Shown piece after piece: positions 36,981 to 45,509 of a stretch of DNA of 64,000 nucleotides (position 1 is its first letter; each line of letters starts with the position of its first letter). The position numbers were made by a program, and so were the translations under genes. The DNA is from Chitinophagaceae bacterium (lineage in GTDB: Bacteria > Bacteroidota > Bacteroidia > Chitinophagales > Chitinophagaceae), in assembly GCA_019638625.1 (NCBI GenBank), contig JAHBTK010000001.1, positions 1,107,434 to 1,171,433 on the forward strand. The letters are read 5' to 3'. The notes beneath the pieces were generated by a model. That model was not told where the DNA came from. It ran no database searches and worked only from the letters and a program-made list of their open reading frames with translations.

Positions 36981-38009
36981 ATGTCAAACTATTTTAGAAG
37001 GAATTTTCTGCGATCCTCGTTTATTTCGGCAGCGGCAATGTTGTTGTCTGCCCGGAATACGAGGGCCCAAACCAAACATGAAATGCCTTCCAGAACCTCT
37101 CCGGAGGCCGGGTCGGGCTGGAAAAATGTTTTGGAATTAAATACCGCAAGGAAACCGGTAGCTGGCAGTTATGAAGCGCTTACCAGGGCAATAAAAAGAG
37201 GGGCGGACCTCAGGATATACACCGAGTTTCGCCATAATGAACATATTGATACGACTTCGAACAACCCGGAACTAATAAGAGAAGTAGCCGACTTCAGGGT
37301 TACTTATCTCGTGGACAACCGGTGGGTGGCGGGCATTATTAACCTGCGTCAGCCCATCTCCCTGCCCGACGGGTTTGGACCAAGACCCTCCATGTCATTT
37401 TTCTTATATAACCAGAACGCTGAGCAGGCTATCGCCAGACCATACCTGGACGGCGGTGAAATTACCGGCAATATAGGCGTAGGAGCGCTTGATGACCACA
37501 GCGATATGCCCAAATATCATCAATGGGATGCCTGGGACACAGGCACCAATGCACCAAGCAGCAATTTCGTGTACGATTTCGAAAAATATCGCTTCTGGGT
37601 ATGCGATAACTGGGAGGAGGTTTATGCCAACAACGCTTCCGGTGACACCATTTCCGGATCGATCGATGCGCTTGCAAAAGCTTTTGCAAACGGCAGGGAA
37701 GTAAAAGTAGCGATTTCCGGATTATGTGATGACCTGGTTCCCGATCAGGAACAAAAGACCGGTCATGAGGTATGCATACAATGCGGTTCCTGTTACTACT
37801 ACACACAAAGCAGGATTTTTTGTGCTGCATCCCAACCTGTCGTAAGAGTGAAACCGGCAATCCCTATGCGTTACAAAAGCAGGGAATGGGACTTTGGGTG
37901 GCTGATGCCCCGTTCAGACGGGCATGTAGCCAGGTGGATCGTAGATCCCTACACTTTACAGTTCAGTAAAAGTAAAGGCAAATATGGAATCAGGTGGTTT
38001 GTAAGATAA
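36981..38009 (+). CDS. Tat-exported protein of unknown function (CGSC motif, second)
   Basis: A 342-residue protein I do not recognise. The signal FRRNFLRSSFISAAAMLLSA is a twin-arginine type ending near ARNTRAQ. The mature part has many aromatic residues, MSFFLYNQNAEQAIARPYLDGGE, and a late CIQCGSCYYYTQSR segment reminiscent of QCGSC in the protein at 33828, with further Cys at LCDD and FCAAS. Overall similarity between the two is otherwise weak. It sits between the sialidase-like pair and an SGNH esterase that starts one base after its stop codon. A role in binding or modifying the exported substrate is inferred from position only. Confidence 0.68.
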   Translation: MSNYFRRNFLRSSFISAAAMLLSARNTRAQTKHEMPSRTSPEAGSGWKNVLELNTARKPVAGSYEALTRAIKRGADLRIYTEFRHNEHIDTTSNNPELIREVADFRVTYLVDNRWVAGIINLRQPISLPDGFGPRPSMSFFLYNQNAEQAIARPYLDGGEITGNIGVGALDDHSDMPKYHQWDAWDTGTNAPSSNFVYDFEKYRFWVCDNWEEVYANNASGDTISGSIDALAKAFANGREVKVAISGLCDDLVPDQEQKTGHEVCIQCGSCYYYTQSRIFCAASQPVVRVKPAIPMRYKSREWDFGWLMPRSDGHVARWIVDPYTLQFSKSKGKYGIRWFVR

Positions 38010-38777
38010 ATGAGTAATGTTATGAACAATAGTTATTCAAGAAGAAAATTTGTGGGTTTAACGGGTATGCTCGGTCTGGGTAGTATCCTGTCATCTTTTG
38101 TTCCGTCTTTATACGATAATAATATCGAAAAGTTGTTTTCGCCCGACCTGAAAAAAATAAAATCGCTTCTGGAACAGGATAACCCTGCTATCTGGCTCTT
38201 TACAGGAGACAGCATTACCCAGGGAGCCAAACATACCAATGGTTATCGTTGTTACCCCGAAATATTCTCGGAACGGGTAAGATGGGAGATGAGACGAAAG
38301 CGCGACGTGGTCATTAATACAGGCATCAGTGGAGATACAACAGGAAATATTATCAAAGACTTTCAACAGCGTGTACAGCAATTCAACCCGGATGTGGTTT
38401 CCCTGATGATCGGCACCAATGATTGCGCATATACTTCCATTACTCCAAAGAGTTTTGAAGAGAACCTGGGCAAACTGATCGATCAGATAAGAGCCCTGGA
38501 AATTATCCCGGTCTTACACACTCCAAATGTGATCCTACTGAAGGAAGATCCTGTCAGGAACAGGTTACCGGAGTTCGTTGCTTCTATCAGGGGTGTTGCA
38601 AAAAAGAAGGAACTGATACTGGTCGATCACTGGCAACTGTGGAGCGAAAAAGGAGAGCATATTACAGCATGGCTGGACGATCCTGTTCATCCCAACTTTA
38701 AAGGTCATTCCGAGATCGCTAAATTATTATTCACCGTGCTGGATATTTTTGACGTAAATGCCTTTACCTGTAAATGA
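38010..38777 (+). CDS. SGNH/GDSL-family esterase, Tat signal
   Basis: A 255-residue hydrolase of the SGNH superfamily. Block I is FTGDSITQG with nucleophile Ser68, block II has NTGISGDTTGN (Gly), block III is IGTNDC (Asn), and block V DDPVHPN has the Asp/His pair. The N-terminus SRRKFVGLTGMLGLGSIL looks like a Tat signal. Family members remove O-acetyl groups from sugars, including sialic acid. Its last 4 bp overlap the next gene. It probably strips O-acyl groups from the substrate in the periplasm; the acyl group is not known. Confidence 0.88.
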   Translation: MSNVMNNSYSRRKFVGLTGMLGLGSILSSFVPSLYDNNIEKLFSPDLKKIKSLLEQDNPAIWLFTGDSITQGAKHTNGYRCYPEIFSERVRWEMRRKRDVVINTGISGDTTGNIIKDFQQRVQQFNPDVVSLMIGTNDCAYTSITPKSFEENLGKLIDQIRALEIIPVLHTPNVILLKEDPVRNRLPEFVASIRGVAKKKELILVDHWQLWSEKGEHITAWLDDPVHPNFKGHSEIAKLLFTVLDIFDVNAFTCK

Positions 38778-39730
38778 AAATAGAAACAATTAAATACCAC
38801 AGGTTCCGTGCAAAAACAGCGGGCCCCCGCGTATTAATATGTGCAGGCGTGCATGGCGACGAATTCGAGCCTATGCTCGCCGCGGTGGAACTCATAAGAA
38901 CGGTGGAAGATACCCTGGAAGCCGGGGAAGTTACAATTATACCTGTAGCCAACACGTCTGCCTATGCACAGGGATTAAGATATGGCGCCGACGGATTGGA
39001 TCTGGCCAGGACCTTCCCGGGTAATTCCTCAGGCTCTGTAACGCAACAATGCGCAGCATCTGTCAGTGAAATGATCAGGGCTGCCGATTATCTCATAGAC
39101 ATGCATACGGGAGGCCGCCTTTATGATATATACCCGCTTGCAGGTTACATGTTGCATGATTCACCAGAGATATTGGAAAAACAAAGGAAGATGGCAGAAG
39201 CCTTTAACCTGCCGGTAATATGGGGCACAGACAATAGCCTCCCCGGAAGAACACTGTCGGTAGCAAGAGATGCAGGCGTGCCTGCCATTTACGTGGAATA
39301 CGGTGGCGGCGGTGAGGTAAATGCAACGATAATCCGGGCATATGTACGGGGATGCATGGGTGTATTAGCTGCATTGAATATGATAGCTGACCATAACAAA
39401 GCGATGCCGCTGAAAAAATACAGGGTAGAAGACTACACTACGGACAGCGGGCACCTGCAATCAAAATTGCCCGCCCCAAAGGATGGCATATTCATGCCTG
39501 CTGTTCGTGTCGGAGAAAAAATATTAACAGGACAGCTATGGGGCACTATTACAGATCCGATAAATGGCGCCTCACAGGAGGTAAGGGCAGGAGCAGAAGG
39601 GCTGGTATTATTCCTGAGAGTATGTGCCAGGGTGAATACCGGGGATTCGCTGGGAGGCATATTACCTGTTGCTGAGCAAGAAAAATTCTTTACGATCCAT
39701 CCACCGGAAACAGTTAGCTATGGAAAATAA
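38774..39730 (+). CDS. AstE/aspartoacylase-family zinc deacylase
   Basis: A 318-residue M14-type deacylase. The zinc ligands are His/Glu in GVHGDEFEP (about residues 23-31) and the histidine in IDMHTGG (about 112), with Glu in YVEYGGGGE as the probable base. Relatives remove succinyl, acetyl or aspartyl groups from N-acyl amino acids, and the DoeB/EutE group acts on N-acetyl-diaminobutyrate. It overlaps the esterase before it (ATGA) and the SDR after it. In this locus it may remove an N-acyl group from an amino-acid-like part of the substrate. Confidence 0.85.
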   Translation: MKIETIKYHRFRAKTAGPRVLICAGVHGDEFEPMLAAVELIRTVEDTLEAGEVTIIPVANTSAYAQGLRYGADGLDLARTFPGNSSGSVTQQCAASVSEMIRAADYLIDMHTGGRLYDIYPLAGYMLHDSPEILEKQRKMAEAFNLPVIWGTDNSLPGRTLSVARDAGVPAIYVEYGGGGEVNATIIRAYVRGCMGVLAALNMIADHNKAMPLKKYRVEDYTTDSGHLQSKLPAPKDGIFMPAVRVGEKILTGQLWGTITDPINGASQEVRAGAEGLVLFLRVCARVNTGDSLGGILPVAEQEKFFTIHPPETVSYGK

Positions 39731-40535
39731 AAAGGTAGCCATTATAACGGGTGCTTCCCGTGGCATAGGAGAGCAAACCGCTGTAAAATTCGCAGCCAAC
39801 GGATACTGCTGTACATTGGTAGGGCGTAGCAAAGACGACTTACAGCGTGTAGAAAAATCAATAAGTGACAGGTACGGTATGGAAGTGGTGTGTTGCGATG
39901 GAGATCTCGGGGATAGCGGGTTCCTAAAAGAGATCATACATTGTACAATGGAGAAATGGGGCCGTATTGATGTGTTAGTAAATAACGCTGCCTGGCGCAC
40001 TATTGAAACCATGCGAACCATCAGCCCGGACACCTGGAACAAAACGATCTCGGTTTGCCTTACAGCTCCGGCTTTCCTGGCAAAATATTGCGCGGCAGAG
40101 ATGGAGAAACTCAAGATAGGGGGTACTATAATAAATATCTCCAGCATTATGTCGAAGAGAGCGGGGGGAAACAGTCCTGCTTACATAGCATGCAAAGGCG
40201 GTATAGACAGTCTTACACGGGAGCTCGCCATAGCGTATGGAAGGAATAATATACGTGTAATAGGCGTTAACCCCGGGTATATCAATACGGAAATGAGCCA
40301 GGATTACACTGATCCGCAAGGAAAAAACCTGAGTTCCGAGATGAGCGGATATATGGTCAATGCCACCCCATTGGGACGCGGTGGCTATCCTGAAGAATTA
40401 GCTGAAGTAATTTACTGGCTTAGTTCCCCGGCTGCCTCTTTTATTACAGGAACCACAATAACAGTAGATGGCGGCTTCAGCAGCAACCTGAATGACTATC
40501 TTTTAAAGAAAAAACAATTTCCAGAGGAATTTTGA
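39720..40535 (+). CDS. Short-chain dehydrogenase/reductase
   Basis: A 271-residue classical SDR from the ATG at 39720 (MENKKVAIITG), chosen because the Rossmann motif TGASRGIG then sits at residues 10-17; a start 51 bp upstream would add an atypical leader. NNAAW, the catalytic Ser in NISSIMS, and YIACK (Tyr/Lys) are all present. Overlaps the stop of the AstE-like gene by 11 bp and its own TGA overlaps the TTG of the next gene, so translation is probably coupled. Substrate unknown. Confidence 0.9.
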   Translation: MENKKVAIITGASRGIGEQTAVKFAANGYCCTLVGRSKDDLQRVEKSISDRYGMEVVCCDGDLGDSGFLKEIIHCTMEKWGRIDVLVNNAAWRTIETMRTISPDTWNKTISVCLTAPAFLAKYCAAEMEKLKIGGTIINISSIMSKRAGGNSPAYIACKGGIDSLTRELAIAYGRNNIRVIGVNPGYINTEMSQDYTDPQGKNLSSEMSGYMVNATPLGRGGYPEELAEVIYWLSSPAASFITGTTITVDGGFSSNLNDYLLKKKQFPEEF

Positions 40536-41623
40536 AAAATATATGGCGTTATAATAAGCTGCTGCCGGCAGTACCGGAAAGCTCCCGACTATTATTGGGC
40601 GAGGGCGACACACCCCTGATCAAAGCGAAAACGATCGGTAAGATGCTGGGTATACCGGGATTGTACTTTAAGCTGGAAAATCTCAATCCCACGGGCTCTT
40701 ATAAGGATCGCTTCGCTGCCATATTTGTGAGTATATTGAAGAGCAGAGACCAGCATGTATGCCTGGCCACCTCCAGCGGTAATACCGGGGCTGCGCTGGC
40801 GGCATATTGCGCCGCAGCAGGCATCAATTGTACGCTGGCCATAGTAGACGGTGCGCCCCAGCCCAAAATCAAACAGATGCAACTGTACGGAGCCCATACT
40901 TACATGATAAAGGGTTTTGGTAAAGACGCTGCTGTAACGGAAGAAGTATTCGGGCTACTGAAAAAAACAGCCCACGAAATGCAAATAGCGCTGCCTGTCA
41001 GTGCTTTCAGCTATTGTGAAGAAGGGATGCAGGGAGTGCAGACGATCGCATATGAAATATTGGAGCAGCAAGATTCATTTGATCATATATTCTGTCCTGC
41101 CGGAGGTGGTGGACTAACCCTCGCTGTTGCACGCGGTTGCATAGCGTATAGTGAGCAATATTCAGTAAAAAGCCCAAAAGTACATTGCGTACAGCCGGAG
41201 GGAAATAATACCATTGCCGGGGCATTACGGAACCGCCGGCAACAGGCTAATGCTATTACCACATCCACAACCCTTATCAGCGGGCTGCAGGTACCCAGTG
41301 TACTTGACGGGGATGCAGCAATAGCATCCTGTACAAAACTCGGAGGCACCGGATACCTTGTAAACGACCAGGATGTATTTAAATGGCAACGCCTGATGGC
41401 ACAGCAGGAAGGAATATTTTGCGAGCCTGCAGGCGCTGTAGCACTCGCGGGCCTTGCGAAAGCTGTAACAGAAAGGGAAGTAAACGCTAAAGATAATATT
41501 GTGTGCCTGGTTACCGGAAGTGGTTTTAAGGATATGCTTTCCGTTGACAGTAATTTTGGATTACCAGGACTGCAATTAATGAATGTAGCACAACTGGAAA
41601 GCAATATCAGGGCACTTCGGTAA
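40532..41623 (+). CDS. Threonine synthase/dehydratase-like PLP enzyme
   Basis: A 363-residue fold-type II PLP enzyme. PLP-Lys58 is in NPTGSYKDR, the substrate loop is ATSSGNTGAAL, and the phosphate-binding glycine loop is CPAGGGGLT. The GSYKDR form is typical of threonine synthase and its relatives (threonine synthase-like or beta-eliminating enzymes). The start is a TTG in TTGA overlap with the SDR; no ATG option is near. Being in a catabolic operon, it may carry out beta-elimination of an amino-acid product to a keto acid; the RidA gene in the same regulon would deal with the reactive enamine. Confidence 0.82.
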   Translation: MKNIWRYNKLLPAVPESSRLLLGEGDTPLIKAKTIGKMLGIPGLYFKLENLNPTGSYKDRFAAIFVSILKSRDQHVCLATSSGNTGAALAAYCAAAGINCTLAIVDGAPQPKIKQMQLYGAHTYMIKGFGKDAAVTEEVFGLLKKTAHEMQIALPVSAFSYCEEGMQGVQTIAYEILEQQDSFDHIFCPAGGGGLTLAVARGCIAYSEQYSVKSPKVHCVQPEGNNTIAGALRNRRQQANAITTSTTLISGLQVPSVLDGDAAIASCTKLGGTGYLVNDQDVFKWQRLMAQQEGIFCEPAGAVALAGLAKAVTEREVNAKDNIVCLVTGSGFKDMLSVDSNFGLPGLQLMNVAQLESNIRALR

Positions 41624-41760
41624 AAGAAGAAATGTGATCAATTCTTTTATATGCAGGTCTTCTCAGCATACCTGAATACCTCCCTCCGTTCTTCGTTTTA
41701 TCAATCAACACCTTTGTTACATGAATAACAGCATTGCCGTTCATATTGCTTCCGGTTCAA

Positions 41761-43242
41761 CTACTTGCTTAATTTATTGACGGTATAACAGATGAAACTA
41801 TTAGCTAAACTATCTCCTGATGCCGCCTTTAAATTTTCTACATTTAATTGATACACATAACCCGCTTTTAAGGAATCTAAAGTTAATGACACTTTTTTGT
41901 GGTCGGGAAAGATCTTAATATCCTTTACTGCAACCGTTTGAACATCCATTTTAGGTGATCCATATTTTCCATGATATTGATAATAATAGCGCTGGAATTT
42001 ATAGTTATCTGGATTCAGCGCAGCGAAATCATCAACGGGTTGAGTAAAAGTCAGATCGAACCCCCTGGTTGTTAAATTCATACTATATATATCCATCGGT
42101 TGCTTACCTGTAAAAACAATCCGTTGAATGCCCTCGCCGCCCGGCCATCCATGGGAAGTCTGGCCAACCCACAGGCTTCCGTCAGGAGCAAAGGCCAACC
42201 GGTTGTTTCCTTTCCGTAAACCGCTGCCGTCAATGAAGGGAATGCAGGCTCCCTGCAGTTCGCCATCTATCTTTTCCAGCATTACACGTATAATGCGTTC
42301 GGAATTCATCTCACCCACAAATATTTGCCCTGAAAAAGGTCCGAATTTCCCTTGCGTATTGTCACAAACGGGCTGGCTGGGTGACTTAGTCATAATACCG
42401 TGGGGAAACAATACAGCCGCTTTGGTACGCATACTATCGAGTTCTGAAATTGGAATCTTATAGGGGTTTCCCCGATTCCAGTCCTTTTTCCATATCAGAC
42501 TGGCCGGATGTCCATAAAAATTTCCTTCCTGCACGTGATACAATTTATCGGTACCTACCCAATCTCCCTCATTGTCAGTAACCAGTAAATTTTCTTCCAA
42601 ATCAAAACCGAGTCCATTTTGAGAACGAAACCCCATTGCATAAGGAATTTGTCTGCCATCTGGCGTTATTTTTAAGATCCACCCCTGATAAGGAACAACA
42701 GAAAACTGTATGGGTGAAACCCCGTTTGTATCCATTCTGCCCCTGGTTTCCGGCATTATTTTTCCCCCTTCTGATGGCAGGCTTATTGCAATAAACAGGT
42801 TACCCGACTTGTCTTTTACCGGGCCATAGTTAAATTCATGGTAGTTACCGGCTTGTCCAAAATCATCGGTTACCGTTTCAAAAAGATCGGCTTTACCATC
42901 CCCATCGGTATCTTTCACACGTGTTAATTCGGGGCGTTGCATCACCAAAAACTCCGATTTATTAATTACCATAATACCAAGCGGATCATGAAGGCCCTGG
43001 GCGAATAAAGTCCATTCCTTTGTTTCAGGGTCATAGATCATTACTTCCCCCCGCTGAAAACAAGCTGCCAAACGTCCGTCCGGTAAAAAATCAATTCCTC
43101 CTGTTTCACAGGTAAGCCAGTCAGGTGTGCTTATGGAATGTATCTCGTAAGAAGTACCCGCAACATGATTATTCCTATCAGATGAACAACCGGAAAATAT
43201 CGACAAGCTTATTATTAACAGTTCTGGAATATATGGCCTCAT
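41761..43242 (-). CDS. Sugar-dehydrogenase-like beta-propeller lipoprotein
   Basis: A 493-residue lipoprotein (IFSGCSSD, Cys19) with a six-bladed propeller related to soluble glucose/L-sorbosone dehydrogenases and to the N-terminal part of the cytochrome-type protein at 61221. Recognisable pieces are GGIDFLPDGRLAACF, DTDGDGKADLFE, GFRSQNGLGFD, HGIMTKSPSQPVCDN and NRLAFAPDGSLWVGQT. No heme motif is present. The last 110 residues form an extra beta-domain. Its start overlaps the cupredoxin stop by 4 bp (ATGA). A PQQ or other cofactor is not proven; electron donation to the cupredoxin is inferred from the coupling. Confidence 0.72.
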   Translation of the reverse strand: MRPYIPELLIISLSIFSGCSSDRNNHVAGTSYEIHSISTPDWLTCETGGIDFLPDGRLAACFQRGEVMIYDPETKEWTLFAQGLHDPLGIMVINKSEFLVMQRPELTRVKDTDGDGKADLFETVTDDFGQAGNYHEFNYGPVKDKSGNLFIAISLPSEGGKIMPETRGRMDTNGVSPIQFSVVPYQGWILKITPDGRQIPYAMGFRSQNGLGFDLEENLLVTDNEGDWVGTDKLYHVQEGNFYGHPASLIWKKDWNRGNPYKIPISELDSMRTKAAVLFPHGIMTKSPSQPVCDNTQGKFGPFSGQIFVGEMNSERIIRVMLEKIDGELQGACIPFIDGSGLRKGNNRLAFAPDGSLWVGQTSHGWPGGEGIQRIVFTGKQPMDIYSMNLTTRGFDLTFTQPVDDFAALNPDNYKFQRYYYQYHGKYGSPKMDVQTVAVKDIKIFPDHKKVSLTLDSLKAGYVYQLNVENLKAASGDSLANSFICYTVNKLSK

Positions 43243-44366
43243 AATCTTTTTTTGGTCATAATAATGGTAAATTGGATATTTTCTCCCGGGGATAATTCCA
43301 ATTTTCCGTTTGTGGGGTTACCAACAGATGATGTATAATTAACTCCATCTTCATCAGTGAATGCAAACCAGATGATCCTGCTACTTTTGGGAATCCTGAA
43401 AGTTCTGATCAAACCGGTCCCTTCTTTATTTTCTTTTAATAGCTCATACACATCAATGCCATTAATAGTATAATGAAATTCAGGATACCTGTTAACCAGG
43501 CGATAACCCTTGAATTTAACTGTAGGGACATTTCCCGGTTTATCTACATACAAAGGAAACCTTGTGTTATTCCTGAAGAAAACTGTCCCCATGACCTTTG
43601 CATAAGCCTGGAAATGCCCTTTCCATATTTCCGTATTATCTAAAAACTCTCCTTCCCAGGCATACCGTAAATAACAGGTTGCCGCATCCCAGCAATAGGA
43701 TATGTTTTGAGGGAGCCTTACCGCAATAGCAGTTGGACTGGCATCAGGTATAAAAGCTCTATATAAAAAAGGCGGAACTTTTGTATACGGAGGTGCAGGT
43801 TCGGAGAAATGAGAAGCCGGATGTTGAGCATTTTGTTGAGTTACATCAGAACTCTTGTTGCCAGGTGGAATATTAGGATCATTTTCCAGAAGGGGTATCG
43901 CTTTATTTGTTACATACATAACTCCAAACATTACAAGACTATGGCCGGGATAGGTGCACACATAAGGATAAATACCTTCTTTTTCAGGAGCCGAAAAGAT
44001 CAGCGAAGTTGTCTCGCCCGGGTTAAGCAATGCTGTACTCCATAACACTTTTGAGTGTTTGGGTACATAGTTCAGCTCTACCCCGTTATCGCCCAAACCT
44101 GATGCCGCATTGGCTACTTCTATTCTTGCACCAGGTTCAGTAATTACCAGGTTATGGGGCATATCATCCTTATTAGCAAAGATTAATTTTACTTTTGATC
44201 CGGGCTTCACCTGAAACCGCACTTTGTCGTATTTAAGTCCACCAACCGCATTTATGGAGACCGTAGTTAAAGTCCCTTGTTTTTGATGAGCACTTGTCAT
44301 CAGAATTGATGTCAATATTGACAATAACAAAAAAAGCCGTTTTTGAATGATATCCATAATGATCAA
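43239..44366 (-). CDS. Cupredoxin (auracyanin/plastocyanin-like) with C-terminal domain
   Basis: A 375-residue exported blue-copper protein. After a signal peptide (ending SAHQ), residues about 33-155 form a cupredoxin with type-1 copper ligands: His in DDMPHNLVI, then Cys, His and Met in YVCTYPGHSLVM. The C-terminal 200 residues (AWEGEFLDN, FFRNNTRFPLY) are an unrecognised beta-rich domain often found behind this cupredoxin in Bacteroidota and Planctomycetes. It lies in an operon with the dehydrogenase-like propeller and is probably its periplasmic electron acceptor. A second possible start is the ATG nine bases on. Confidence 0.82.
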   Translation of the reverse strand: MIIMDIIQKRLFLLLSILTSILMTSAHQKQGTLTTVSINAVGGLKYDKVRFQVKPGSKVKLIFANKDDMPHNLVITEPGARIEVANAASGLGDNGVELNYVPKHSKVLWSTALLNPGETTSLIFSAPEKEGIYPYVCTYPGHSLVMFGVMYVTNKAIPLLENDPNIPPGNKSSDVTQQNAQHPASHFSEPAPPYTKVPPFLYRAFIPDASPTAIAVRLPQNISYCWDAATCYLRYAWEGEFLDNTEIWKGHFQAYAKVMGTVFFRNNTRFPLYVDKPGNVPTVKFKGYRLVNRYPEFHYTINGIDVYELLKENKEGTGLIRTFRIPKSSRIIWFAFTDEDGVNYTSSVGNPTNGKLELSPGENIQFTIIMTKKRL

Positions 44367-44391
44367 AATAAATATTGCTATAGTTCAACCC

Positions 44392-45456
44392 TCATTTTTT
44401 AGGAGGGAACCATATAGCCATCGGATCCGGACCTAACCCTGTTTTTATTATGGCTATTACCTCGAGCTTCTGCATATCAATGACATGCACACCATCTGAT
44501 CCTTCTGATTTCAATTTTAACTTTTCCGTACCATCCGCCAGTACTTTCGTATCCTGTGAATCTTCACAGCCTATAAATGCATACTTATTATCAGGAGAGA
44601 TTTCAATCCCTATGGCATGATCACCTACTCTGATTCGTTTAATTTCCTTCCGATTGGGAACATCAAAAACAATCAATTCGCCTTCCTTTGTCCAACTGGT
44701 TATCAATGCGATTTTATCATTATCCGTAAACCGGATACGTTTAATGATACCCGCGCATTTAAATGTTTCCACAACCCTGTTTACAGCCAGATCTATGACA
44801 GCTATGGTCTCATCAGTTTCATTGGTGACCCAAAGATATTTTCCATCAGAGCTGAATGCCATTCCTCCGGCTCCTTTTCCGGTTTTAACAAGCGTGATCA
44901 ATTTTCCGGATGTCCGGTCAATCACGGAAACATCACCAGAGCTTTCATTCCCGGTATACAAAGTTTTACTATCCGGAGATACATATACCATGTGCGAAAT
45001 CTTCCCGAATGTTGGGATTGCCCTCGTTATTTCATTGGTTCTGGTATCTACTTCCACAACGAGCTCGCTTTGCCCGGCAGTAAAATAAGCGTTCTTTCCG
45101 TCAGGCGCTATTGCTACACCATGTATACGAATATATTCTCCTGTGTTGATCTGTTTAATGAGTTTTCTATTTACAAGATCAACCACTGAAATGGTATTCC
45201 CCGGTGGCTCATAGCTGCTTAAATAAGCAAAATGCTGATCAGGGGTTACTGCTATTTCATGGGGATTTGGGCCGGTAGAAATAGTTTCAATGACCTTGAA
45301 TGTCTCAGGGTTAACAAATGACAAAGTATTAGAATGTTTGTTAGCCACCAAAAGAACAGGTTTGGCTTTTTTATCAATAAAGCTCCTGCTATCTTGTGTA
45401 TACGTTAAGCCAAGAGCACATATGAAAATAATTGCAAATAATAAGTAATACCTCAT
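44392..45456 (-). CDS. YVTN-type beta-propeller, exported
   Basis: A 354-residue secreted seven-bladed propeller of the YVTN/surface-antigen type. Blades repeat as in VANKHSNTLSFVNPETFKVIETI, PDQHFAYLSSYEPPGNTISVVDL and SDGKYLWVTNETDETIAVIDL. Signal peptide ends near LTYTQ. It is strikingly similar along its full length to residues about 280-608 of the DUF1080-fusion protein at 48277, with shared GPNPHEI, GKISHMVYVS and GLGPDPM. No enzymatic residues are recognised; binding or scaffold function is likely. Confidence 0.85.
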   Translation of the reverse strand: MRYYLLFAIIFICALGLTYTQDSRSFIDKKAKPVLLVANKHSNTLSFVNPETFKVIETISTGPNPHEIAVTPDQHFAYLSSYEPPGNTISVVDLVNRKLIKQINTGEYIRIHGVAIAPDGKNAYFTAGQSELVVEVDTRTNEITRAIPTFGKISHMVYVSPDSKTLYTGNESSGDVSVIDRTSGKLITLVKTGKGAGGMAFSSDGKYLWVTNETDETIAVIDLAVNRVVETFKCAGIIKRIRFTDNDKIALITSWTKEGELIVFDVPNRKEIKRIRVGDHAIGIEISPDNKYAFIGCEDSQDTKVLADGTEKLKLKSEGSDGVHVIDMQKLEVIAIIKTGLGPDPMAIWFPPKK

Positions 45457-45509
45457 GTGTTCCGGTTTAAAAATTTATCATTATTATTTGTATAGCTTTT
45501 TCAATAGTC

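Noticed and set aside
41083..41604. 173-codon minus-strand frame inside the PLP enzyme gene
   Set aside because: Antisense to a conserved enzyme with intact PLP motifs.
38774..41623. Ectoine/hydroxyectoine degradation (AstE-like plus threonine-dehydratase-like genes)
   Set aside because: The creatinase-type ectoine hydrolase and ornithine cyclodeaminase partners are absent and the surrounding genes are sugar-directed.
44617..45189. 190-codon plus-strand frame inside the YVTN gene
   Set aside because: Shadow of the propeller coding strand; a similar shadow appears in the paralogous region at 48673-49116, as expected from repeated blades.
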